From: a virus
IMG/VR virus record: IMGVR_UViG_3300034685_000383
Location: 1-24,801 of that record
Direction: 5' to 3' (one strand)
DNA: 24,801 nt
In this document: positions 1 to 7,568 of the stretch, piece by piece
Numbering within the stretch: the first letter of the stretch is position 1
Layout of the letters: every line of letters begins with the position of its first letter
The notes under the pieces: model-generated
Seen by the model: the letters and a program-made list of their open reading frames with translations, nothing else
The model's database searches: none
What the model was told of the DNA's origin: nothing
Program-made: the position numbers and the translations under genes

Positions 1-581
1 ACAGCAAAGACAGGCTCATAAACTTCTGTATACCAGCCGGTAATGATTTCAGGCGATACGCCGGGATCGTCCTCGCTTACCTCTGCCTTCCAGGGATGTT
101 TTCCTTGGCCATCCGGTTTGTTACGCCGCATGACTGTCCCTTCAATGGTGGGTGTCGAAAAGGTAATGCTGTCGCCTTTCGTCTGTAGATTTGTCGTCGG
201 GATGCCGAATTTTACGCGGTACAGCCAGAAGTACCTGTACTTGCCGTTAGCTTTCTTGGCTCTAAAGCCAATTGCCACAGGCGCGCCTCCATCCTCGCTG
301 GTGGAAATCAGCACCTTATTGTCATCAAGGGTGGCTCCCGTCAAAACCTCGGCTGCGGCGACGCCGATATCGTCCACGCCCAGCGATAGGGTGCCGGATT
401 GAAACTCCTTGACGATCTCCGCCGCGCCGTCGTCGGCATAAAGCGTCGCCTCGGCCAACTCCACCGAAAGCTCCGCCGTAATCGCCTTGGCCAGCGGAAC
501 AGGCGTATCGTAGGTTTCTTCTCCGTTTTCATTCTCGGTTATTTTGGCGTAATACAACCTGTCCAGTCCGATTGTCGCCAT
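1..581 (-). CDS. Major tail (tube) protein, phi13-like family, 3' end outside window
   Basis: About 193 residues are visible, starting MATIGLDRLYYAKI; the C-terminus runs off the left edge with no stop seen. The ATG at 581 has GGAGG ten bases upstream. The opening, with an N-terminal strand followed by an 'AKAITAELSVELAEATLYADD' -like stretch, resembles the phi13-type major tail proteins of Gram-positive siphophages, which polymerise into the tail tube. The position, directly after the tail-completion protein and gp10 gene, is where such phages encode the tube protein. It implies a long-tailed siphovirus. The family assignment is by recall of similar proteins and no search was run. Confidence 0.8.
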   Translation of the reverse strand, partial: MATIGLDRLYYAKITENENGEETYDTPVPLAKAITAELSVELAEATLYADDGAAEIVKEFQSGTLSLGVDDIGVAAAEVLTGATLDDNKVLISTSEDGGAPVAIGFRAKKANGKYRYFWLYRVKFGIPTTNLQTKGDSITFSTPTIEGTVMRRNKPDGQGKHPWKAEVSEDDPGVSPEIITGWYTEVYEPVFA

Positions 582-586
582 GCCTC

Positions 587-931
587 TCATTCCTCCTCTA
601 TCTCGTATTCTTTTGCTACATCAATAGCGTAATGGTGGTATCCGGTATCGTCCTCATGGCCAATATACCGCCGGTCGGTAATGGTAAAGCCCGCGTTCAG
701 CAGCGCCTTCACCAACTGATTTTTGAGAGTCATATAATTGCCCTTGACAAACAAAGACAACCGCGCCTCTTGCACTTCATGGCGAGGACGGTTGTCGGCA
801 AAGACTTCAAAGGTATCCGCCAGCGGCATGATCACGAGGTACTCATCCGGCGGTACGCCGCTGAATACGCCGGTTTCAACAGGGATGCTCAGTGTTTCCA
901 CTATGGAATTTATCTCAGACAATATGCTCAT
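587..931 (-). CDS. Probable tail-completion / tail-terminator protein
   Basis: A protein of 114 aa that opens MSILSEINSIVETL and ends with an acidic tail (EYEIEEE). I recognise no clear motif. The size, the alpha/beta composition and above all the place between gp10 and the major tail protein fit the small proteins that cap the tail tube or join it to the head (gp17/DUF3168-type position). Its ATG overlaps the gp10 stop by 4 nt (ATGA) and its stop lies 5 nt before the tail tube start, so it is translationally coupled on both sides. The role rests on synteny only. Confidence 0.6.
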   Translation of the reverse strand: MSILSEINSIVETLSIPVETGVFSGVPPDEYLVIMPLADTFEVFADNRPRHEVQEARLSLFVKGNYMTLKNQLVKALLNAGFTITDRRYIGHEDDTGYHHYAIDVAKEYEIEEE

Positions 932-1359
932 ATCCGCCCCAGCTCCTCTTCAAGCCTTGCTTTCATCGCCTCGATGCAGGGCTTCCTCGAAGCCGATTTC
1001 GCCGGTTTCAAAAACGGCTTTGCGGGCTGTCCGGACTTGCCGTATTCGATGATATTGGCAATCATGGCGTTGCTTTCTCCGTCTTTTCTCGGCTCCGAAA
1101 AGCCGATTTTAATATTGTGGTTTCCGTCCCTGTCCTGCTTGGCAGGGGAGAGGCCCAAAGCGTTTACCAATTCTCCCGTTGTTCTGGACGGGTATTTAGT
1201 GCCGCTTCCGATGACCGACTGCAGGTTGGACTTCACTTTGGAAAGCACCATTTCTCCGCCCGCCTCCAGTACCTTTGGTATGATCTCGTCTGTCTTTTCT
1301 CCAAGCCTGGAAAGCCGGAGCAAAAACTCCTCCGGCATCTTAACGTCAACCTTTGCCAC
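928..1359 (-). CDS. HK97 gp10-like head-tail / tail-completion protein
   Basis: I place the start at the GTG at 1359 (VAKVDVKMPEEFL, 143 aa), because GGAGG lies about 11 nt upstream. An ATG at 1392 would add an Arg-rich stretch of 11 residues that looks like the adaptor gene read in another frame. The N-terminal helix (LLRLSRLGEKTDEIIPKVLE), the middle with 'TGELVNALG' and the 'IIEYGKSGQPAKPFLKPA' segment are characteristic of the HK97 gp10 family, whose 'E-G-t..qpa.PFl.pA' signature is common to Gram-positive phages. It acts in joining head and tail. It overlaps the upstream adaptor gene by 14 nt. Confidence 0.8.
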   Translation of the reverse strand: MAKVDVKMPEEFLLRLSRLGEKTDEIIPKVLEAGGEMVLSKVKSNLQSVIGSGTKYPSRTTGELVNALGLSPAKQDRDGNHNIKIGFSEPRKDGESNAMIANIIEYGKSGQPAKPFLKPAKSASRKPCIEAMKARLEEELGRI

Positions 1360-1687
1360 TGGCCTTCGCCTCCTTCTCCGCAAGCACCTCAATATACATT
1401 CCGCGCCCTTTCACATCCTCAATGCTGATGATGTTGTATCTGCCGTCGCTGCAGATAAGCACAAGATCGGCGGTGATTTCAAGGTTCGGGATCCTGCGGA
1501 AGCGGAACAGGGCAGACGCCTGTGAAAAGGCCGCCCTGTTTGCCCATTTTTCGCTGCCATGCCTGTCTTCCTTGTACGCCCTGACCGAAGCAAGGATAAT
1601 GTCCCCTTTTTCAGCAAAACCCTCGCTGTCCTTAACCGGCTTGGGGGAGATGATGTCAACAAATGTGTTCATTTTCCCGAAGCTCAT
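1346..1687 (-). CDS. Head-tail adaptor / head-closure protein (SPP1 gp16-like)
   Basis: A protein of 113 aa starting MSFGKMNTFVDIISP. The 'V..I..P.P.KD.EGF' opening, the middle 'RAAFSQASALFRFR' and the late 'DGRYNIISIEDVKGRGMYIEV' follow the pattern of the phage head-tail joining family (Phage_H_T_join), small beta-barrel proteins that plug the connector after DNA packaging. It starts 3 nt after the connector gene stops, and gp10 overlaps its end. Order and length both fit. The assignment is by remembered family pattern. Confidence 0.8.
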   Translation of the reverse strand: MSFGKMNTFVDIISPKPVKDSEGFAEKGDIILASVRAYKEDRHGSEKWANRAAFSQASALFRFRRIPNLEITADLVLICSDGRYNIISIEDVKGRGMYIEVLAEKEAKASGKG

Positions 1688-1690
1688 CCC

Positions 1691-2011
1691 TCAAACCCTC
1701 CAGTACTTGTCCAGCCGCAGCAGCATATTCACCGTATTCCACACCTGCTGCCCAGCCTGCACGCTATCTCCAAAAAAACCGGCTGTCGAGCCGTCCCTGC
1801 TTTCATAGAAATGACTTGACAGCATGATGACAGCCTGTTCGGTAGTGGGCGGCATGGAGTTTTCGGAATAAAAGTCTTCAGCAATGTGCTGGTAGCTCTC
1901 GGCATAGGAAACGGCGGCGCGGATGTACCCTTTCAGCAAGTCGTCATCCTCGTTATGCTCCAGAACAAGGTTTGCCTTGACCTTCGGAAGCAGGCTGTCA
2001 ATCACGCCCAT
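1691..2011 (-). CDS. Head-tail connector protein (HK97 gp6-like)
   Basis: A protein of 106 aa that is mostly alpha-helical, starting MGVIDSLLPKVKANL. The pattern 'DDLLKGYIRAAVSYAESY' followed by 'TEQAVIMLSSHFYESRDG' is typical of the gp6-like connector family (Phage_connect_1), in which the second helix carries 'AiliLvghwYenRe'. Twelve or thirteen copies form a ring below the portal. It follows the capsid gene by 14 nt with a GGAGGT-type ribosome-binding site, in the expected order capsid, connector, adaptor, gp10. Confidence 0.85.
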   Translation of the reverse strand: MGVIDSLLPKVKANLVLEHNEDDDLLKGYIRAAVSYAESYQHIAEDFYSENSMPPTTEQAVIMLSSHFYESRDGSTAGFFGDSVQAGQQVWNTVNMLLRLDKYWRV

Positions 2012-2025
2012 GTCGGCACCTCCCT

Positions 2026-3222
2026 TTACGACGCTTTCTGCTGCAGGATTTTGACTGCCTCGGCCAGCACCAGCTTGCCGTCCACGCGCTGGGTTGCCAT
2101 GAAGCCCACCTGCCCTGTTGCGGCATACAGCTCGTTGAGGCGCTTGAAGACTCTGCCCTGGCGGTCGGCCACCCAGTAGTAGGAAAAATCGCCGAACACG
2201 ATGGTCTTTGCTCCCGCGGCAATGGCAGGCATGTAGGCCGACGTCCTGACCGGGCGGTTGAGGATGGTGTCCGGCGTTCCGGCGGCAACGGAGGGCTGCC
2301 AGAGGTACTGTCCGTTGTTGTCCTTAAGCTTCCTAATGGCCTTGACGGTCGAATCGTTCATGATAAATACGGCGTTCCTGCGGTAGGGAGACTTAAGGCT
2401 GTAGAACAAATCCATAATCTCGTCAAGGGTAATGGCTGTCGCACTTGCCGCGGTAACGCCCACCTGGCCGCCTCCGTTATTGGCCAAAATTCCGGTCGGC
2501 TTGCCGGAGCCGTCGCCGACAAAGAAAGCTTCCTCCTCTTTGGCCCCTATGCGGCGGGCAAACTCTTTGGCGATATACTGCTCCAGATTGAATACGCTGT
2601 CGTTTAAGAGCTCCTCGGACACCTTGATCATGGTGGCCAGCTTGTAGGCTCCGATGGATACCTGTGCGAAGGAGTCGTCGCTTTCCGGGATCTGGCCTTC
2701 CTCGTCCACCCAAGATGCGGTGCCCTTGCTTGCCACCACCGGAATTTTTCTGTCTCCGCTGGACGTTGTAATGACATTGGCAATCTGGCGGAAGATATTC
2801 TCCTCTTCCAGCGCTTCCACAAGAGTGCGCTCAAATTCGTCGGGGACAAGATACCCGCCTTCGCTTTCAGTTCCTACCTGCAAGGCGTTCTGTACGTCAA
2901 AACTGAGCTTGTTGCGCATGGCCTTCCAAAACGCGTTCTTATACTCGTCAGTTGCCCTGCCGGTTTTGGTTTCGCCCGAAGGAGCGGGTTTATTGGTGAT
3001 GGGATTGTTGACTGGCTTTGACAGTTCCAGGTCAATGGCGGCCTGGCGCTCCAGCCGTTCGATTTCCTTGCCCAGCGCCACAACGTCGGCTTCTATTTTT
3101 TCATATGTCGCTGTGTCCTCCGGTGAAAGCAGCCCGTCGCTCCCGCGTTTGCCGTCGGGGAAAGCCTTGGCCGCTTCCCAGGCTTTCGCGCGTTTTTCGC
3201 GCAGTTCCAATATTTTGCTCAT
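2026..3222 (-). CDS. Major capsid protein, HK97 fold
   Basis: A protein of 398 aa from the ATG at 3222, which has GGAGGA about nine bases upstream; a TTG six bases further up is too close to that site. Roughly residues 1-75 are charged and helical (LREKRAKAWEAAK, KEIERLERQA) and match the delta (scaffold-like) domain of HK97 gp5, which the prohead protease removes. A Pro/Thr-rich linker follows, then the shell domain with 'GGYLVPDEFERTLVEALEEEN', 'KIPVVASKGTASWVDEEG' and 'GDFSYYWVADRQG', all familiar capsid segments. The neighbouring ClpP-type protease is the expected partner. The reading frame is intact. Confidence 0.95.
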   Translation of the reverse strand: MSKILELREKRAKAWEAAKAFPDGKRGSDGLLSPEDTATYEKIEADVVALGKEIERLERQAAIDLELSKPVNNPITNKPAPSGETKTGRATDEYKNAFWKAMRNKLSFDVQNALQVGTESEGGYLVPDEFERTLVEALEEENIFRQIANVITTSSGDRKIPVVASKGTASWVDEEGQIPESDDSFAQVSIGAYKLATMIKVSEELLNDSVFNLEQYIAKEFARRIGAKEEEAFFVGDGSGKPTGILANNGGGQVGVTAASATAITLDEIMDLFYSLKSPYRRNAVFIMNDSTVKAIRKLKDNNGQYLWQPSVAAGTPDTILNRPVRTSAYMPAIAAGAKTIVFGDFSYYWVADRQGRVFKRLNELYAATGQVGFMATQRVDGKLVLAEAVKILQQKAS

Positions 3223-3236
3223 TGTCAAATTCCTCC

Positions 3237-4067
3237 TTATGGTTTTAATAAATAAAGCCGCTTTTCCAGCGACTCAACCGGGGTTCCTTTGGGTTTTTCT
3301 TTTTCTTGGGGTCTGTTAAGGAAAGAAGGGGCCCCCGCGGAATCGCCAGATTCCGCGGGGAAAGGAGCTGCAACGGAGCAGGCAAGCTTTTGTCGTTTAC
3401 GGCAAAACGAGCTAAGCGCAGTTTGCAGCGACGCAGTCACAGCCTGCCTGCTAAAGATCATCCCCTCTGATTCCTCAAACTCAAAAGAGGGTGATTCATT
3501 CTCCATAAACAGGATGCCATCGGCAAAGCCCAGTTCCACCGCTTTTCTTGCGTTAAACCAGCTTTCCGCATCCATAAGGTGCGATATTTTCGCCCGGGAA
3601 AGCCCGGTTTTCAGCTCATAGGCATTGATGATGGATTCCTTGATCTCCTCCAGCATAGCGATGGCTTTCTCCATCTCCTCCGTATCGCCGATGGCGATTG
3701 TGGCCGGATTATGGATCATGAGCATTGAAACCGGCGACATGAACACGTCGCCTCCGGCCATGGCAATGACCGAAGCGGCGCTGGCCGCAATGCCGTCAAT
3801 CTTTACGGTGACTTTGCCTTTGTAATCCATCAGCATGTTGTAAATTTGGTTGGCCGCAAATACATCGCCGCCGGGGCTGTTGATCCAGATCGTTATGTCG
3901 CCCTCTCCGGATAACAGCTCCGACTTGAACTGTTTGGGAGTCACTTCGTCTCCCAGCCAGCTTTCTTCGGCTATGGGCCCGTCGAGGTACAGAGTCCGGC
4001 TGCCGTCATCGTTTTGCGTCCAGTTCCAAAAGCAGCGAGCCGGCCTTGGTTTTGATAATTTGCTCAT
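3237..4067 (-). CDS. Prohead maturation protease, ClpP-like serine peptidase, with in-frame repeat insertion
   Basis: A protein of 276 aa in the ClpP/SppA-type prohead protease family that cleaves the capsid delta domain. Visible: 'INSPGGDVFAANQIY' near 62-76, the nucleophile Ser96 in DGIAASAAS, His119 in MLMIHNP and Asp166 in HLMDAESW, giving a complete triad. The core is about 190 residues, as usual. The C-terminal tail is odd: residues about 211-248 are encoded by a 106-bp two-hairpin repeat (3328-3433) that is also present elsewhere in the window. The tail then resumes with the familiar 'KGTPVESLEKRLYLLK' end. The gene overlaps the portal stop by 4 nt and precedes the capsid gene. Confidence 0.92.
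   Translation of the reverse strand: MSKLSKPRPARCFWNWTQNDDGSRTLYLDGPIAEESWLGDEVTPKQFKSELLSGEGDITIWINSPGGDVFAANQIYNMLMDYKGKVTVKIDGIAASAASVIAMAGGDVFMSPVSMLMIHNPATIAIGDTEEMEKAIAMLEEIKESIINAYELKTGLSRAKISHLMDAESWFNARKAVELGFADGILFMENESPSFEFEESEGMIFSRQAVTASLQTALSSFCRKRQKLACSVAAPFPAESGDSAGAPSFLNRPQEKEKPKGTPVESLEKRLYLLKP
3328..3433. repeat. Two-hairpin structured repeat, copy A (inside the protease gene)
   Basis: On the plus strand it reads GGGGC, then stem 1 (3333-3344 with 3349-3360, 12 perfect pairs, loop GCCA), then linker AAAGGAGCTGCAACGGAGC, then stem 2 (3388-3395 with 3400-3407, 8 pairs including one G-T, loop TTTA), then AGCGCAGTTTGCAGCGACG. Copy B at 13102-13203 has the same linkers in the same order and spacing, while both stems have different sequences that still pair. 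The copy is read through in frame by the protease gene on the other strand. I do not know a named family for it. Confidence 0.8.
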
Positions 4068-5329
4068 CTTTTTAATCCCTCCGTTTCTGTATTGATTTTG
4101 CCTGCAAACGCTCCGGCATCCTGAAGTTTGGTCATGTTGCCATTAATGAGATACAAATCGCCGCCCAGTTCCGCGGGAATACGGTTCATGTTCTCAAGCT
4201 CGCGGATATCGTTGGCGCTCATCCAGCCGTTCTGGCGCGCCACGGCATAGCCGTTCATGCGGCTGGCATAATCCCCGCGCAAGAGGCCGTCCACGTTGAA
4301 CTTGACAAAGTATGTCCGCTTCTCCGACGGCAAGAGAAGCGCCTTTTGGATGGCCTGCTCCCAGCGCACCACCCACGGGTCAAGGGTATACTTGACAAAC
4401 TCCAGCGACTGCTGCTCAATGTTTGAAAAGCTTGACTTCTCAAGGTCGCCCACCATATGGGGCGGCACGCGGAATATCCGGGCGATCTCGTTTATCTGGA
4501 ATTTCCTTGTCTCCAGAAACTGCGCCTGCTCCGGCGGGATGCCGATTGGTTGGAACTTCATGCCCTCTTCCAGAACGGCAATGCGGTGGGCGTTGGCGCT
4601 GCCCTGATAGACGGCGTTCCAGCTTTCGCGCACCTTTGCCGGGTCCTTGAGCACGCCGGGATGTTCCAGCACGCCGCCCGGGTTTGCGCCGTTGGCAAAA
4701 AAGGACGCACCGTACTCTTCACAGGCAATAGCCATGCCTATGGCGTTCTTGGCCATAGCGATAGGGGAGTAGCCTACAAGACCGTCAAAGTCGAGCCCCG
4801 GGATATGCAGCACCTCGTCGCTTCGCAGGTATACCAGCCCCGCCTTCGGATTTGTCCTGCTTTCCTCGCTGTCCCGCCGGTAGGTGTAATACAGTTCACC
4901 GTTTGGGGCCCTGTCCACCGTCATCTTGCTTGGCAGAAGGGGATAAAGCGCCAGCACCCGGCCTGCGCCGTCCCTGATAACCTGGGCGTAGGCGTTTCCC
5001 CATAAAAGAAGATGACTCATCAGCGCCTCGCGGAACACGAATGAAGTCATCTCAGGGTTTGGCTCGTCATGGAGCAGGTAATATAACGGGTGGGTCAGCG
5101 CTTTTTCTTTGCCGCCGTCTTCTTTATACCGGTACACATGCAGCGGAAGACCGGCGATGGCCTCGGCCAGTATCCTCACACAGGCATACACAGCCGTTGT
5201 CTGCATGGCCGTCCGCTCATTGACGGCCTTGCCGCTGGATGTGCCGTCGAAGAAAAAGCTGTATGCGTTGCCGAACAGGCTGTTTTTCGGCTTGTCCCTT
5301 GCTTTGAACATGCGGGAAAAAATGTTCAT
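4064..5329 (-). CDS. Portal protein, HK97 family
   Basis: A protein of 421 aa, typical for HK97-type portals. The opening MNIFSRMFKARDKPKN is followed by 'NERTAMQTTAVYACVRILAEAIAGLPLHVYR', the family signature in which the first crossing helix sits. Then come 'HPLYYLLHDEPNPEMTS', 'LLLWGNAYAQVIRDG' and 'FLETRKFQINEIARIFRVP', all conserved in the Phage_portal family. It forms the dodecameric ring at the packaging vertex, through which terminase pumps DNA. The start ATG overlaps the terL stop (ATGA), and its own stop overlaps the protease start by 4 nt. Intact. Confidence 0.95.
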   Translation of the reverse strand: MNIFSRMFKARDKPKNSLFGNAYSFFFDGTSSGKAVNERTAMQTTAVYACVRILAEAIAGLPLHVYRYKEDGGKEKALTHPLYYLLHDEPNPEMTSFVFREALMSHLLLWGNAYAQVIRDGAGRVLALYPLLPSKMTVDRAPNGELYYTYRRDSEESRTNPKAGLVYLRSDEVLHIPGLDFDGLVGYSPIAMAKNAIGMAIACEEYGASFFANGANPGGVLEHPGVLKDPAKVRESWNAVYQGSANAHRIAVLEEGMKFQPIGIPPEQAQFLETRKFQINEIARIFRVPPHMVGDLEKSSFSNIEQQSLEFVKYTLDPWVVRWEQAIQKALLLPSEKRTYFVKFNVDGLLRGDYASRMNGYAVARQNGWMSANDIRELENMNRIPAELGGDLYLINGNMTKLQDAGAFAGKINTETEGLKR

Positions 5330-6926
5330 ATAAACAACAACCCCCTTTCATCGTAAACCGAGCCGGTATTCTCCCCGCTGTGCCTTAATGCGCGGTCAAG
5401 AGCCATAATGAGCGCAACCGCGCCGTCTATTCTCTCGGTGGATTTTTCCTTATCAGGCTTGATATTTCCGGCCGGATCGTTTTGACAAAGATATTGTCCA
5501 TCATCCATCTGAGCACCGGATGTCCGCCATGAGCTATGCGCTCCTCCAAAGTCAGCTTCATCAGTTCTTTTGTGGGCGGCGACATATCCTTGAAACCCTG
5601 CCCGAAAGGAACAACCGTAAAGCCCAAAGCCTCGAGGTTCTGCGTCATCTGCACCGCGCCCCAGCGGTCGAAGGCGATTTCCCTGATGTTGTATTTCATG
5701 CCAAGCTCCTCAATAAAGCTCTCGATAAAGCCGTAGTGCACCACGTTGCCCTCGGTGGTATACAAAAAGCCCTGCCGTTCCCAGACGTCGTACGGCACAT
5801 GGTCCCGCCGCACGCGCTGGTCGATATTGTCCTCCGGTATCCAGAAAAACGGCAGGATCTGATATTTGTCCGATTCATCCAGCGGGGGAAACACCAGCAC
5901 AAAAGCTGTGATGTCCGTTGTGTTGGATAAATCAAGCCCGCCGTAGCAGGTGCGACCGCGCAGGCTGTCGGCATCGACGGGGAAGGCGCATTTATCCCAT
6001 TTCTCCATCGGCATCCAGCGCACCGATTGCTTTACCCACTGGTTCAGGCGAAGCTGGCGGAATAAGTTTTCCTCCACGGGATTCTGTTTGGCGTTTTCAA
6101 AGGCCACCCTCAATTTTTCAATATCCACTGTAATGCCCAGCGACGGATTGACCTTTTTCCATACCTTTTCGCTTGTCCAGTCGTCGGTATCGGCAGCGCT
6201 GTAGATAACCGGGTAGAATGTCGGATCTATCTTGCGTCCCTGCAGGATATCCTCCGCTTTTTGATGCACCTCCCAGCAGATGGAATTCCGGTCTGTGCCA
6301 GCGGTTGTAATCAGAAAAAACAGCGGCTGCTTCCTTGCGTCGCCGGATCCGTGCAGCATCACGTCATATAGATCCCGGTTCGGCTGCGCGTGCAGCTCGT
6401 CGAATACCACGCCATGGACGTTCAGCCCATGCTTGGTATACGCCTCCGCTGAAAGCACCTGATAGAAGCTCCCAAGCGGCCTGTACACCAGCCGCTTCTG
6501 CGACAGCATCGGCTTAATACGGGACTTTAATGCCGGACACTGCTCCACCATGTCCACCGCCACGTCGAACACGATGGAAGCCTGCTGCCTATCGGATGCG
6601 CAGCCATACACCTCGCCGCCATGCTCGAAATCGCCGCAGGTCAGGTATAGGGCAATGGCCGCCGCAAGCTCGCTCTTACCCTGCTTTTTTGGGATTTCTA
6701 CATAGGCGGTGTTGAACTGCCGGTATCCGTTGGGTTTTAAGATTCCAAATATATCCCTGACAATCTGCTCCTGCCAGTCAATGAGCTCAAAGGGCATCCC
6801 GTACCATTCGCCCTTGGTATGTTTCAGGCAGTTTATAAAGGCAACGGCGGCGTCCGCCGCTTCCTTGTCGTATCGGGAGCCTTCCGCCATAAACTTTGTA
6901 GGTCTGTATCGCTTTAACTTCCGCAG
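5326..6926 (-). pseudogene. terL: Terminase large subunit (terL), frameshifted near the 3' end
   Basis: Packaging ATPase/nuclease (Terminase_1 type). Counting from the ATG at 6890: Walker A PKKQGKS (67-73), Walker B VVFDE (161-165), nuclease Asp320 in GGLDLSNTTD and Asp408 in IAFDRWGA. The frame then breaks at 5480-5483 (AAAAC): one frame runs on to a stop at 5427. The -1 frame continues with DPAGNIKPDKEKSTERIDGA to a stop at 5326, the expected end with the last nuclease Asp. One base is missing. A start at the CTG at 6926 is likely: it has GGAGG at 6935-6939, eight bases away, and adds LRKLKRYRPTKF, whereas the ATG at 6890 has no ribosome-binding site. The stop overlaps the portal ATG. Confidence 0.9.
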
Positions 6927-6958
6927 CTTTGCCGCCTCCTTTCCTGAAAGTGAACAAG

Positions 6959-6985
6959 AAAAAAGGAACCTCCTTACGAAGTTCC
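6959..6985 (-). terminator. Intrinsic terminator between the GGCT gene and terL
   Basis: On the minus strand GGAACTTC (6985-6978) pairs with GAGGTTCC (6972-6965) through 8 pairs including one G-T, with a 5-nt loop, followed at once by six T. It stands 49 nt after the cyclotransferase stop and some 30 nt before the terL start, so it would separate the cargo genes from terL unless read through. Confidence 0.75.
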
Positions 6986-7034
6986 TCTCATCAAGTGGAT
7001 TTCTATGAAATTTCTATGCCGGCGGCGTCTTTCC

Positions 7035-7502
7035 CTATATCTCCGCTTTATCCATATGCGCCGCAGAATCCCGCACCGCTTTATTGAGCACTGAAATATC
7101 AAAGCCCGCGTCCATATATCCCTGCCGAATTACTTCGTAGTAGTAACAGCCCGGCGTTCCCAGCGGCCTGCCTTCATTCATGATATATGCCATAGCGGAC
7201 ACCCACTGCCCTTTGAAACGCACCTTAACCGTTTCCTTCCGGTAAAGATGCGGATAGCCTTCATACCGGTCCAGTGCTTCTTCGTCATTATGCGTGATTC
7301 TCCAAAGCAATACCGGCACGCTTCCGCCTTTTTGCTTTTCTATTGTCGCCACCGCGCCGCCGTTCCCGCCTCTGAAAAATAGCCGATAGCCTGTAAGCTT
7401 CGCACCTCCCAGAACCTTCGCCGTCGGACAGCGGCATGCCATCTGCTTCAAGTTCAGGTTGCTTCCGTATGCCAGATAAATTGTTCCTTTTTCCTTGTCC
7501 AT
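7035..7502 (-). CDS. Gamma-glutamylcyclotransferase-like protein (AIG2/GGCT fold)
   Basis: A protein of 155 aa from the ATG at 7502 (GGAGG six to nine bases upstream; an ATG two codons earlier is too close). The nucleotide/glutamyl-binding loop YGSN is at 12-15, and the acid expected for catalysis is Glu81 in LDRYEGYPHLYRKETV, the hallmark of the AIG2-like superfamily. Members cleave gamma-glutamyl amides to release 5-oxoproline. The gene is the last of a set with an amidoligase, an amidoligase-like paralogue and DUF4314. Such pairs of amidoligase and GGCT have been described in phages and are thought to attach and remove amide-linked tags; the substrate here is unknown. Confidence 0.85.
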   Translation of the reverse strand: MDKEKGTIYLAYGSNLNLKQMACRCPTAKVLGGAKLTGYRLFFRGGNGGAVATIEKQKGGSVPVLLWRITHNDEEALDRYEGYPHLYRKETVKVRFKGQWVSAMAYIMNEGRPLGTPGCYYYEVIRQGYMDAGFDISVLNKAVRDSAAHMDKAEI

Positions 7503-7536
7503 TTGCATCCTCCTCCTTGCGTTTCCCGCGGAATAA

Positions 7537-7554
7537 GGGGCGGCTGTCCGCCCC
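7537..7554 (-). terminator. Short GC hairpin between amidoligase and GGCT genes
   Basis: GGGGCGG at 7537-7543 pairs perfectly with CCGCCCC at 7548-7554 around a 4-nt loop, in the 66-nt gap between the two genes. On the minus strand it is followed by TTATT only, so it is a weak terminator at best and may instead be an mRNA processing or stability hairpin. Confidence 0.35.
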
Positions 7555-7568
7555 CAGCGCCCGGTTAT

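Noticed and set aside
572-1525. Long plus-strand open frame of 317 codons
   Set aside because: It lies opposite three well-supported tail and connector genes and is their antisense image.
5475-5510. Programmed -1 ribosomal frameshift in terL
   Set aside because: The overlap is in the right direction, but GTC AAA ACG is not an X XXY YYZ slippery heptamer, tRNA re-pairing would be poor, and I know no such event for this terminase family. A missing base is simpler.
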